From contig CAJWLM010000005.1 in assembly GCA_913043025.1 (NCBI GenBank), positions 1-64,000 on the forward strand: a stretch of 64,000 nucleotides of DNA, read 5' to 3'. Origin of the DNA: an uncultured Rhodospirillaceae bacterium. GTDB taxonomy: Bacteria > Pseudomonadota > Alphaproteobacteria > UBA8366. The notes beneath the pieces are model-generated. The model was not told where the DNA came from. It did no database searches and saw only the letters and a list, made by a program, of their open reading frames with translations. Shown piece by piece: positions 48,722 to 55,820 of the stretch (within the stretch, counting starts at the first letter, position 1; every line of letters begins with the position of its first letter). The position numbers and the translations under genes were made by a program.

Positions 48722-49013
48722 TGGTGCGCCCGACAGGATTCGAACCTGTGGCCCCCAGATTCGTCACACTACAACTTTCGTTGCCACCCCAAATTTGTGG
48801 AGTGTTTGTGCGCTGGACTTTCTCTTCATCATACCAACAAATGTTGGCTTAGATGCCGCCCGTAAAGTCTCTACACCGTTCCCTAATGGGACTTGGCTCG
48901 GGATTGCCATTCTACAGGTTTCCCCGACTTTGAGCGATTCTACACTTAGAGTTTCCCCTAAGGCACCCAATTTCTTAGGAATCTGGTGCTCTATCCAACT
49001 GAGCTACGGGCGC
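48722..49013 (-). tRNA. tRNA-Arg(CCU) interrupted by a group I intron
   Basis: Read on the minus strand, the 5' exon (49013-48977, 37 nt) gives acceptor GCGCCCG, D-arm GCTCAGTTGGATAGAGC, anticodon stem CCAGA and loop start TTCCT. The 3' exon (48761-48722, 40 nt) gives AA, stem TCTGG, variable GGGCC, T-arm ACAGG-TTCGAAT-CCTGT, acceptor CGGGCGC, discriminator A and encoded CCA. Joined, they form a perfect 77-nt cloverleaf with a seven-base anticodon loop TTCCTAA, so the anticodon is CCU. The intervening 215 nt are described separately. Without splicing the tRNA cannot function, and it may be the only decoder tuned to AGG. Confidence 0.96.
48762..48976 (-). ncRNA. Group I self-splicing intron in tRNA-Arg(CCU), 215 nt, no ORF
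   Basis: The 5' exon ends in U (48977) and the intron ends in G (48762), the group I rule. The internal guide GGG can pair with exon CCU as a 3-bp P1. P2 is CTTAGGG-GAAA-CTCTAAG (48945-48962), closed by a GNRA loop. Conserved elements in order: P (CAAAGTCGGGGAAACC, 48917-48932), Q (AATCCCGAGCC, 48895-48905), R (TGTAGAGACTTTACGG, 48860-48875) and S (GAAGAGAAAGTCC, 48815-48827); AGACT of R pairs with AGTC of S as P7. Small size, short P1 and tRNA location match the tRNA-intron subgroup known from Agrobacterium tRNA-Arg(CCU) and Azoarcus tRNA-Ile. No homing endonuclease is present. Confidence 0.93.
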
Positions 49014-49328
49014 TAGATTTTTATAGACCCAATATTCATAGCTTGATGTGCTTCTAAATGAAATTAAAACTTTGGACGCTCATCGAGGCAAGACCTGAAT
49101 AATTTCGCAACTTCTTTTTATTTTTTGGGCGATGTGCACAAATCTAAAAGAATTTTATTTTTCGCTCACACTAGAACTAAAAATCTACCTGCACCGCTAT
49201 CATTGTTATTGTAGGAATGTTTTCTAACTATTTGCAGTTTTTGAACGGTGGCCTTGATATTGTATTGAAGTCTCGTGGCCAATACTGAAGCATTTCATCC
49301 GAAAATCGCTCTAACATTCGCAACAACG
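49014..49328. other. 315-nt gene-free region upstream of the tRNA
   Basis: Lies between the tRNA 5' end and the PagL-like gene, both on the minus strand. The tRNA promoter must be here; TATAAAAAT ends a few bases before the tRNA but is too close to be a clear -10 for a mature start. AT-rich, with no further feature seen. Confidence 0.4.
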
Positions 49329-49883
49329 CTATTTGTCGGTAAACAGGCTTTTCAGCGGATGAGAATAAACCAACATCACTGTTTCGGTCCCTGGGTTATT
49401 GTCACCAATGTTTGCATTTGAGAGATGTGTGATTCCAACACCAAGCCGTGCTCGGTTATCAAATCGCCAAGCCAGTTCCACACCAGACCGAAATTCGAGT
49501 ACATGACCTAAATCCTGACCCTCCCCATCTAGGTAGAAGCCGACGGCTGAGCCCAAATTAAGCACTATCCGACGCCCAAAAAAAATGTCTCCCGACAGGC
49601 CAAACCATCCGTAAATACTTGCATCGGTAGTACCCAGTACGCCAAGAGATGGACGAATGTGAAGCAATTCCAAATCTGGCCCTGCTCGGTATTCGATACT
49701 GAATGCCCCTGCCTGATCTCTATCTGCACAACAACTACCAATATCACCAGCGCCTAATTTGATGAAAGCGGGATCTTCATTAGCTGCGCTCGCCACCGGC
49801 ACCACAATTGATAATGCCAACAGCAAATAAACAAAAAAGGCCGAGCCTAATGAGGCAAGGCGAATGGGTGTCATTTTAGACAC
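49329..49883 (-). CDS. PagL-like lipid A 3-O-deacylase (acyloxyacyl hydrolase family)
   Basis: 184 aa with an N-terminal signal peptide (hydrophobic residues ~13-31, likely cleavage after ASA near residue 33). The remainder alternates like an outer-membrane beta-barrel and ends in a C-terminal hydrophobic strand. The PagL catalytic signature HLSNANIGDNNPG is present near the end (H153, S155). It removes the 3-O-acyl chain of lipid A in the outer membrane in characterised relatives. Near the GT2/LAB_N/GT39 genes, it strengthens the envelope-remodelling theme of this region. Confidence 0.8.
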   Translation of the reverse strand: MSKMTPIRLASLGSAFFVYLLLALSIVVPVASAANEDPAFIKLGAGDIGSCCADRDQAGAFSIEYRAGPDLELLHIRPSLGVLGTTDASIYGWFGLSGDIFFGRRIVLNLGSAVGFYLDGEGQDLGHVLEFRSGVELAWRFDNRARLGVGITHLSNANIGDNNPGTETVMLVYSHPLKSLFTDK

Positions 49884-49982
49884 GATTATCGGTGCTCCGT
49901 TTATATTTTTTTTTATAATACGAACAAATCATGAATACGCAAGTTCATAATCAAAAAGCTAGGCTTCAACAAATTCAGAACA

Positions 49983-50960
49983 TCAAGTATCACTAATTTT
50001 TTTTGTTGATCTAAAATCATTGGTTGCCTTTATCAAAGCCCTCATTATACCAGGCTCCATAGCTGAATGACCAGCGTCTGGGACGACAGTGTATTCCGCC
50101 TTCGGCCATGCACGGGATAAAATATCAGCACTTTGTATAGGACAAACCATATCGTAACGACCTTGAACGATTGCTCCAGGAATATCCTGCAATATTTCAA
50201 ACTTCTGTACCAATTCATCTTTTTCTAGGAACAAATTGTTACGGAAATAATGCGCTTCAATTCTTGCAAGCCCAAGGGCCCGATTTGGATTTTCGAAAAC
50301 GGATCCGATTTCGGGGCTCAACCTTAACGTTGAGCACGATGCTTCATAACGGCACCACGCTTGGGCAGCAGCCATGTGTACCTCTGGATCTGGATCAATT
50401 AATCGCTCATAATAAGCACCCAGAATATCCTGCCTCTCAGTCGGCGGAAGGAATTCGATAAACGCTCTCCATGCCTCAGGAAAAATTGCCCCCATCCCCT
50501 TCAGAAACCATTCAATCTCATGGTCTCGACAAAGGAATATACCTCTAAGAACGAGTGCAAAACACCTTTCCGCGTGAGCGTAAGCATAGGCTAGAGCTAA
50601 GCTAGAGCCCCATGAGCCACCAAATACTAACCATTTTCCAACTCCAAGGTGGTTTCTCAGTACTTCTAAGTCTGAAATAAGGTGGGGAGTGGTATTTTCA
50701 TCAAGACGACCTAGAGGCACAGACCGACCAGAACCCCGCTGATCTAAAATGATAATACGATAGTGGGCTGGGTCAAAAAACCTCCGGTGCACAGGCGTTG
50801 CACCAGAGCCCGGTCCCCCATGCAAGAACAAAGCTGGCATTCCATCTGGGTTACCGGATTCTTCCCAGTAAAGGCGATGATAGTCATCTACATCCAAGAT
50901 ACCAGTGCGATAAGGTTCAATTTCGGGGTAGAGGTCCGAAAGGTGCAGAGCAGTATTCAT
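49983..50960 (-). CDS. pip: Proline iminopeptidase
   Basis: 325-aa alpha/beta hydrolase (peptidase family S33) cleaving N-terminal proline from peptides. ALFLHGGPGSGATP (oxyanion region), LDQRGSGRSVPLG, nucleophile Ser in FGGSWGSSLALAYA, Asp in VQGRYDMVCP and His in VPDAGHSAMEPG are all present, and the N-terminus LYPEIEPYRTGILDV fits the family. Cytosolic. Divergent from the M48 protease gene. Confidence 0.95.
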   Translation of the reverse strand: MNTALHLSDLYPEIEPYRTGILDVDDYHRLYWEESGNPDGMPALFLHGGPGSGATPVHRRFFDPAHYRIIILDQRGSGRSVPLGRLDENTTPHLISDLEVLRNHLGVGKWLVFGGSWGSSLALAYAYAHAERCFALVLRGIFLCRDHEIEWFLKGMGAIFPEAWRAFIEFLPPTERQDILGAYYERLIDPDPEVHMAAAQAWCRYEASCSTLRLSPEIGSVFENPNRALGLARIEAHYFRNNLFLEKDELVQKFEILQDIPGAIVQGRYDMVCPIQSADILSRAWPKAEYTVVPDAGHSAMEPGIMRALIKATNDFRSTKKISDT

Positions 50961-51315
50961 ATTTCCCAGACGTCGAAGAAAAAAAATATAGTAGTTATAG
51001 GTCGTTACATTTCAATCGGCCAGACAAAGCTTATGCTGTGAAAGTCTATATTTGCGATAACAATGCTAATAAGTGCGCTTATTCAAATCAAATATGAAAC
51101 CTGCGCTCAAACTGGTAGCATCCAACTCAATTGTCATCCATAATTGGGCTTTTATGGCAAATGATGAGAAGGATATCGGATTATCTACTATTCTGTTTTC
51201 TGCTTCCTTTTAGAAACTCACAATGTTGATTAAGATTTGTGGCTAAGTTTTAGTTGCGCAAGATTTAGTGAGACCCGAATAAAGAGGGCCATGTAAGTAA
51301 AGTTGGAATTGTTTC
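50961..51315. other. 355-nt divergent intergenic region
   Basis: Between the starts of pip (minus) and the M48 protease (plus). AT-rich, so promoters for both are expected, but no motif stands out enough to place them. No gene or repeat is seen. Confidence 0.4.
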
Positions 51316-52773
51316 ATGAACTTTAGTTTGAATAGGCGCCATTTTTGCGGTCTAGTTGCGGGTGCATCGCTAACTAGCATTTGCCCAAACTGTGTTGCCA
51401 CGGCACTCTCACCGAGTGAAGAGAAGTATCTCGGCCAGCAGAATCATCCTAAGATTATTGAAGAATATGGTGGCGTTTACGATGACCCAAAGGTTGGAGG
51501 CTACTTTGCTCTTGTAGCCTCACGGCTGGTCCGCGCCACTGATCACAGCAATATAGGATTTCGTTTCACTTTGCTAAATAGTCCAGATGTCAACGCATTT
51601 GCCTTACCCGGCGGGTTTATTTATATCACGCGTGGCCTGGTCGCGCTCGCTAGCGACGAATCTGAAATAGCAGGAGTGCTCGGCCATGAAATTGGCCACG
51701 TAGTTGCGCGTCACACATCCAAAAGAATTGAAGAGGCTGAGCGAGCTAAACGCGACGCAATGGCTGTCGGCTTACTTGGATCGGTTCTCGGCACAAAAGG
51801 GCTTGGCGACGCTGCTATCGGCCTAGCGCAGCAACGTCTTGCCGGGTTTTCACAGGAACAGGAGCACGAAGCAGATGTTCTCGGTGTCCGTTTTATGGGC
51901 AGAGCCGGTTACAACCCAGACGGATTAGCGAGCTTTCTTGAAAATCTGCGCGCCCATAGTCAGTTGAGCGCGGTAATATCCGGCCGGCCGCCAAGCAGCG
52001 TCGATGCGCGTAACATGATGTCTAGTCATCCAAGAACGGTGGAGAGGGTACATCGGTCAATTCGGCATGCAGAAATCGCCCGCGGTGGATGGCAGTTAAA
52101 CTACAGGAAGCAGTTTTTAAAAAATATCGACGGAATGGTGTTCGGCAATGATCCAGACCATGGCGTACTGCGGGGACGCACCTTCATCCACCCGAAACTT
52201 CGTTATAAAGTGCAGGTACCTAAAGGTTTCAACATAGAGAATTCCAGCACCGAGCTCATCGCTCGGGGCCCTTACAGTAGCGGTATTATTCTCGATTTCC
52301 AAATGAAGGCATTCCAAGGGGCGATGACGAGTTATCTGTCCAATGGCTGGGCACGCCAGGTACGGCTAAATGATTTAGAGAGAATTCGCATAAACGGCAT
52401 GGATTCTGCCACAGGGTGGGCCGAGGTGAATTCAAGAAAGGGGCGTATGATTCTGCGAACAGTTGCTATACGGTATAATCGAGGAATAATTTTTCGATTC
52501 CTATTTATCTGCCCTCAGCGTTATGCCGCTCAGTTGTCACTAAAAATGAGAAACACGGCCTACAGTTTCCGCCGACTTAGCACCACCGAAATAAATTCCA
52601 TCCGCCCATTCAACCTCAAAATTGAGAAGGTGGAGGAAACGGAGAGCGTTCAAAATATTAGTGCCAGAATGGCTTTACCTAGCCATAGAGAGTTGTGGTT
52701 CCGGGTTTTAAACAACAATGTAAGGGGCCGCAGCCAAGTAGCCAAGGGCCAATTAGTTAAGATTGTTGTCTAA
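51316..52773 (+). CDS. Exported M48 family zinc metalloprotease (BepA/YfgC-like)
   Basis: 485 aa. The N-terminus NRRHFCGLVAGASLTSICP has a twin arginine before a hydrophobic stretch, so Tat or Sec export is likely. Peptidase M48 domain ~35-250: H124-E125-x-x-H128 in GHEIGHVVARH, and the third ligand Glu in EQEHEADVLGVRFM. The C-terminal half (~270-485) lacks obvious TPRs and differs from BepA; it looks like the extra domain of alphaproteobacterial M48 proteins. Likely periplasmic quality control of outer-membrane proteins. It ends close to the convergent rpoH gene. Confidence 0.9.
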   Translation: MNFSLNRRHFCGLVAGASLTSICPNCVATALSPSEEKYLGQQNHPKIIEEYGGVYDDPKVGGYFALVASRLVRATDHSNIGFRFTLLNSPDVNAFALPGGFIYITRGLVALASDESEIAGVLGHEIGHVVARHTSKRIEEAERAKRDAMAVGLLGSVLGTKGLGDAAIGLAQQRLAGFSQEQEHEADVLGVRFMGRAGYNPDGLASFLENLRAHSQLSAVISGRPPSSVDARNMMSSHPRTVERVHRSIRHAEIARGGWQLNYRKQFLKNIDGMVFGNDPDHGVLRGRTFIHPKLRYKVQVPKGFNIENSSTELIARGPYSSGIILDFQMKAFQGAMTSYLSNGWARQVRLNDLERIRINGMDSATGWAEVNSRKGRMILRTVAIRYNRGIIFRFLFICPQRYAAQLSLKMRNTAYSFRRLSTTEINSIRPFNLKIEKVEETESVQNISARMALPSHRELWFRVLNNNVRGRSQVAKGQLVKIVV

Positions 52774-52794
52774 AGCTCATATAACTTGTAGTTA

Positions 52795-53676
52795 CTAGTT
52801 CGGGAAAAGATCATTTCTAACCGGCACAGATCCCAACAAGTGCTGCCGTAATTTCCCTAATGCACGCTGTTCCAACTGACGCACACGTTCTTTACTCACT
52901 CCTAGAGCCTTCCCAAGTTGCTCTAGTGTGGCACCTTCATCTACCAACCGCCGTTCACGGATTATTTTACGCTCTCTGTCGCTTAGTTCACTTAAAGCAC
53001 TTTCAAGCCACCGGGATCTCGTTTCTGCATCTTTTAAACCGATCACCACCTGTTCGGGGGAAAGACTATCGTCAGGGAGCAAGTCCTGTAACTGATCATC
53101 CGAGCCGTCTATAACTGTAGAATTCAAGGACTGATCTCCACTGCCCAAGCGAACTTCCATACCCTCTACGTCAGTGATTTTAACTTTTAACTCATCCGCA
53201 ATTTTTTGCCTCGCAGTATCGCCCATTAAACTTGCATTTGCTCCATCAATGCGAGCTCTCAATCGCCTTAAATTAAAAAACAATGATTTCTGCGCAGATG
53301 TGGTACCAGTTCTCACTATCGACCAATTTCTTAGAATAAAATCCTGTATTGCTGAACGTATCCACCAGGACGAATATGTGGAAAAACGAACCTCTCTATC
53401 TGGATCAAAACGTTCTGCTGCTTGCATCAAACCAATCATTCCCTCCTGAACTAAGTCTCCAAGAGGCAGCCCGTAGTGCCTAAAGCGCCCAGCAATGCTG
53501 ACTGCAAGGCGCGTATATGCATTGATCAGGGAGTGCAGTGATGCTTCATCCTTTTCATTACGCCACGCCAATGCAAGCTCGAATTCTCGTTCACGTGAGA
53601 GGAGAGGTTCTTTCATAGCGGTGCGGATAAACCGTGAATTGGCAGCTTGAGTTTCTGGATCTTCTGTAATGGCCAC
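52795..53676 (-). CDS. rpoH: RNA polymerase heat-shock sigma factor RpoH
   Basis: Sigma-32-type factor. I choose the GTG at 53676 as start (MAITEDPETQAANSRF) because AGGAG lies seven bases upstream. The ATG at 53691 is itself part of that site, and the frame extends further up without homology. 293 aa. Region 2: AYTRLAVSIAGRFRHYGLPL, DLVQEGMIGLMQAAERFDP, FSTYSSWWIRSAIQDFIL; the RpoH box follows (QKSLFFNLRRLR); region 4: ALGVSKERVRQLEQRAL. The NWSIVRTGTTSAQKS context resembles the alphaproteobacterial RpoH2 type. A target promoter is proposed upstream of htpG. Confidence 0.93.
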   Translation of the reverse strand: MAITEDPETQAANSRFIRTAMKEPLLSREREFELALAWRNEKDEASLHSLINAYTRLAVSIAGRFRHYGLPLGDLVQEGMIGLMQAAERFDPDREVRFSTYSSWWIRSAIQDFILRNWSIVRTGTTSAQKSLFFNLRRLRARIDGANASLMGDTARQKIADELKVKITDVEGMEVRLGSGDQSLNSTVIDGSDDQLQDLLPDDSLSPEQVVIGLKDAETRSRWLESALSELSDRERKIIRERRLVDEGATLEQLGKALGVSKERVRQLEQRALGKLRQHLLGSVPVRNDLFPN

Positions 53677-53956
53677 AACCGCTCTCCTCATTTTAAAAAA
53701 TGAACTTACAACTATTATGGAAACGTTCATTCTCCAAAATTGGATCACTAATCCAACTTAAAAAGGGTCGTAATTCGTCCAAGATGCTGTAACGGCTGAT
53801 GGAGAGTGGCCTATTTTTCCCAGTATCTCGGAAAAGCTATGATTTGTCGACCTGCCAAATACTTTGTAGGTGCATTTAAAACCTGCTGTGCTCCCTACGT
53901 CGCATTAGGCGGGTCGTCAGAGCGCTTTTTTACAACAGAGCCTCCAGTGCCTGCGT

Positions 53957-54454
53957 TTATGCGGCTTGAAGAATTTGCTCTAATTTTTCTGTAGCTTCAT
54001 CCTCATCTATAGACTCAACCGCAGCCAATTCACGTGAAAGACGCTCGAGTGCAGCCTGATAGATTTGTCGTTCGCTGTAGGATTGTTCAGGCTGGCCTTC
54101 GCTTCGGTGTAGATCGCGAACTACCTCTGCAATTGAAACTGGATTACCTGAATTAATCTTTGCCTCATACTCCTGCGCTCTTCGGCTCCACATTGTTCGA
54201 CGCACCCTACTGCGTCCCTTAAGGGTTTTTAGCGCGGACTTCATTTCATCTTTCGAAGATAATTCACGGAGACCGGAATCCTCTGCTTTTGTGACAGGCA
54301 CCCTAAGTGTCATGCGATCATGCTCGAAGCTTATGACAATCAAGGTGATTGACTCCTGCTCAATCTCCTGCTTTTCGATGCCAGTCACGCGTCCAACGCC
54401 GTGTGTCGGGTAGACTACCCAGTCATTTTTTTTAAATTTTTGTTTTGTAGCCAT
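53957..54454 (-). CDS. carD: CarD-like transcriptional regulator
   Basis: 165-aa CarD_CdnL_TRCF protein that binds the RNA polymerase beta subunit and stabilises open complexes. The RNAP-interaction domain is at the N-terminus (KKNDWVVYPTHGVGRVTGIE, then LRVPVTKAEDSGLRELSS); a helical, DNA-contacting C-terminus follows (WSRRAQEYEAKINSG, ...IAEVVRDLHR). Adjacent to fdxA and rpoH on the same strand, as in many Alphaproteobacteria. Confidence 0.94.
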   Translation of the reverse strand: MATKQKFKKNDWVVYPTHGVGRVTGIEKQEIEQESITLIVISFEHDRMTLRVPVTKAEDSGLRELSSKDEMKSALKTLKGRSRVRRTMWSRRAQEYEAKINSGNPVSIAEVVRDLHRSEGQPEQSYSERQIYQAALERLSRELAAVESIDEDEATEKLEQILQAA

Positions 54455-54834
54455 ATCATTATTCTCTCTGGTGGGCCTTGACGGTAATGACCATTTAGTT
54501 GTGTTTAAATCTACAAGTTAGTTTCCCAAACTATATTTGCCAGATCGGGCTATCATAGCACCAAGACGCATATAGCGGTGTGTTCGCCAAGGAATACTCC
54601 ATAGACGCTTAAAATATCTTACAAATATATTGCCTTTAACGGCCCTTTCGCCTCAACTTACCCCTGCCATGGGCTGTTTTGTCGTTGTGGTGAAGCTCCT
54701 AGACTTACACCCTTACACTTATAACTTCCATAATATCATAAAATAATCTGTTTTCCTATGGATTACACGCCTATCATTGATTGAACTTTTCGTTCGATTT
54801 TTGCAGAAGAGCGCACGATTTGCCTATCGAAGCG
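54455..54834. other. 380-nt gene-free region between fdxA and carD
   Basis: Should carry the carD promoter and possibly the end of the fdxA transcript. I see no strong terminator: a GAAC/GTTC hairpin near 54782-54797 is too weak. No gene, repeat or RNA motif recognised. Confidence 0.4.
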
Positions 54835-55170
54835 TCAGACTTCTCCAGGCTCCGCACTGAAGTATTTTTCGTACTTACCAGATTCATTGGCGAAAGAATC
54901 AGCATCTGGCGGCTCCTCACCCTTAACAGTAATGTTGGGCCACTTTTCCGCGAATTCTTTGTTCAATTCAACCCAAGCCTCTGCCGTATCATCCGTGTCA
55001 GGCACAATGGCCTCACATGGGCATTCTGGCTCACAGACACCACAATCTATACATTCATCAGGATGAATAACCAGCATATTTTCGCCTGCATAAAAACAGT
55101 CTACTGGACACACCTCTACGCAATCCTGATATTTGCATTTGATGCAGATATCTGTGACTACATAGGTCAT
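54835..55170 (-). CDS. fdxA: Seven-iron ferredoxin FdxA
   Basis: 111-aa small electron carrier. Start ATG 55170 ([20 protein letters not shown]) follows AGGAGAGG. Cysteines for one 3Fe-4S and one 4Fe-4S cluster are arranged as [18 protein letters not shown] and [16 protein letters not shown]. The C-terminal half is the acidic extension typical of the alphaproteobacterial/Azotobacter FdI type. Cytosolic; partners unknown. Confidence 0.95.
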   Translation of the reverse strand: MTYVVTDICIKCKYQDCVEVCPVDCFYAGENMLVIHPDECIDCGVCEPECPCEAIVPDTDDTAEAWVELNKEFAEKWPNITVKGEEPPDADSFANESGKYEKYFSAEPGEV

Positions 55171-55416
55171 TAAGGCCTCTCCTTGCAAAATGAGTTATCG
55201 AAACTGTTTACATCCACCATTACAACCCGTTTTCTCTGAATCACTAAATAAATCATATGCAGTACCTGATGACTATGAGTTGAATTTCCAAATCACAATA
55301 TATGCATAAATCAAAAAAATCTGACTATTCAACCGATTGGACTAACACAAGGGCAGGCCATTATCCAAGCCTCTAATAAACTGTGTGTTAATTGTAAAAA
55401 GTAAACCGTCCCAGTT

Positions 55417-55812
55417 TTAAGTGAAACCGAAATAAGTCTTAAACCGTTCTAGGGCTCGCCTATTTTTCTTGGTTGGCCTTCCGGAGCCTGGAATGCGCGA
55501 AGGAGCTGACGACAAGGAATGCTTATTGTCAGCCGGCTGTTGGGTTTCCAGATCCTCGTAAAGGCCTCGTGCCTCTGGAGCCGGGCCACGCCTTTCTCCG
55601 AACGCGGTCACTCGGATAACACGAATTCGTTGACCTTGCGCAAACGTTAGAACATCTCCTATGTGAATTTGATAACGTGCTTTTTTTACGATCTCTCTGT
55701 TAACTCTGAACTTTCCACCAATGATCTGTTTTGCAGCAAGAGTTCGACTTTTAAAAAATCGGGCGTGCCAAAGCCACTTGTCTAATCGAAGTTTGTCGCT
55801 TGTTTGTTTCAT
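55417..55812 (-). CDS. S4-domain RNA-binding protein (Hsp15/HslR-like)
   Basis: 131 aa. The S4 domain occupies residues ~7-70: LRLDKWLWHARFFKSRTLAA, GGKFRVNREIVKKA and HIGDVLTFAQGQRIRVIRV. The C-terminal 50 residues are basic and probably disordered. HslR in E. coli rescues stalled 50S-nascent chain complexes; orthology here is likely but not proved. It begins 8 nt after the helicase gene, a conserved alphaproteobacterial pair. Confidence 0.9.
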   Translation of the reverse strand: MKQTSDKLRLDKWLWHARFFKSRTLAAKQIIGGKFRVNREIVKKARYQIHIGDVLTFAQGQRIRVIRVTAFGERRGPAPEARGLYEDLETQQPADNKHSLSSAPSRIPGSGRPTKKNRRALERFKTYFGFT

Positions 55813-55820
55813 GCTTTTAC

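Noticed and set aside
48764-48970. 68-residue minus-strand reading frame as a gene
   Set aside because: It lies entirely within the group I intron and coincides with its conserved core; it is a chance frame.
53806-53994. 62-residue plus-strand frame between rpoH and carD
   Set aside because: No ribosome binding site, no recognisable family, and it runs into the antisense of carD.
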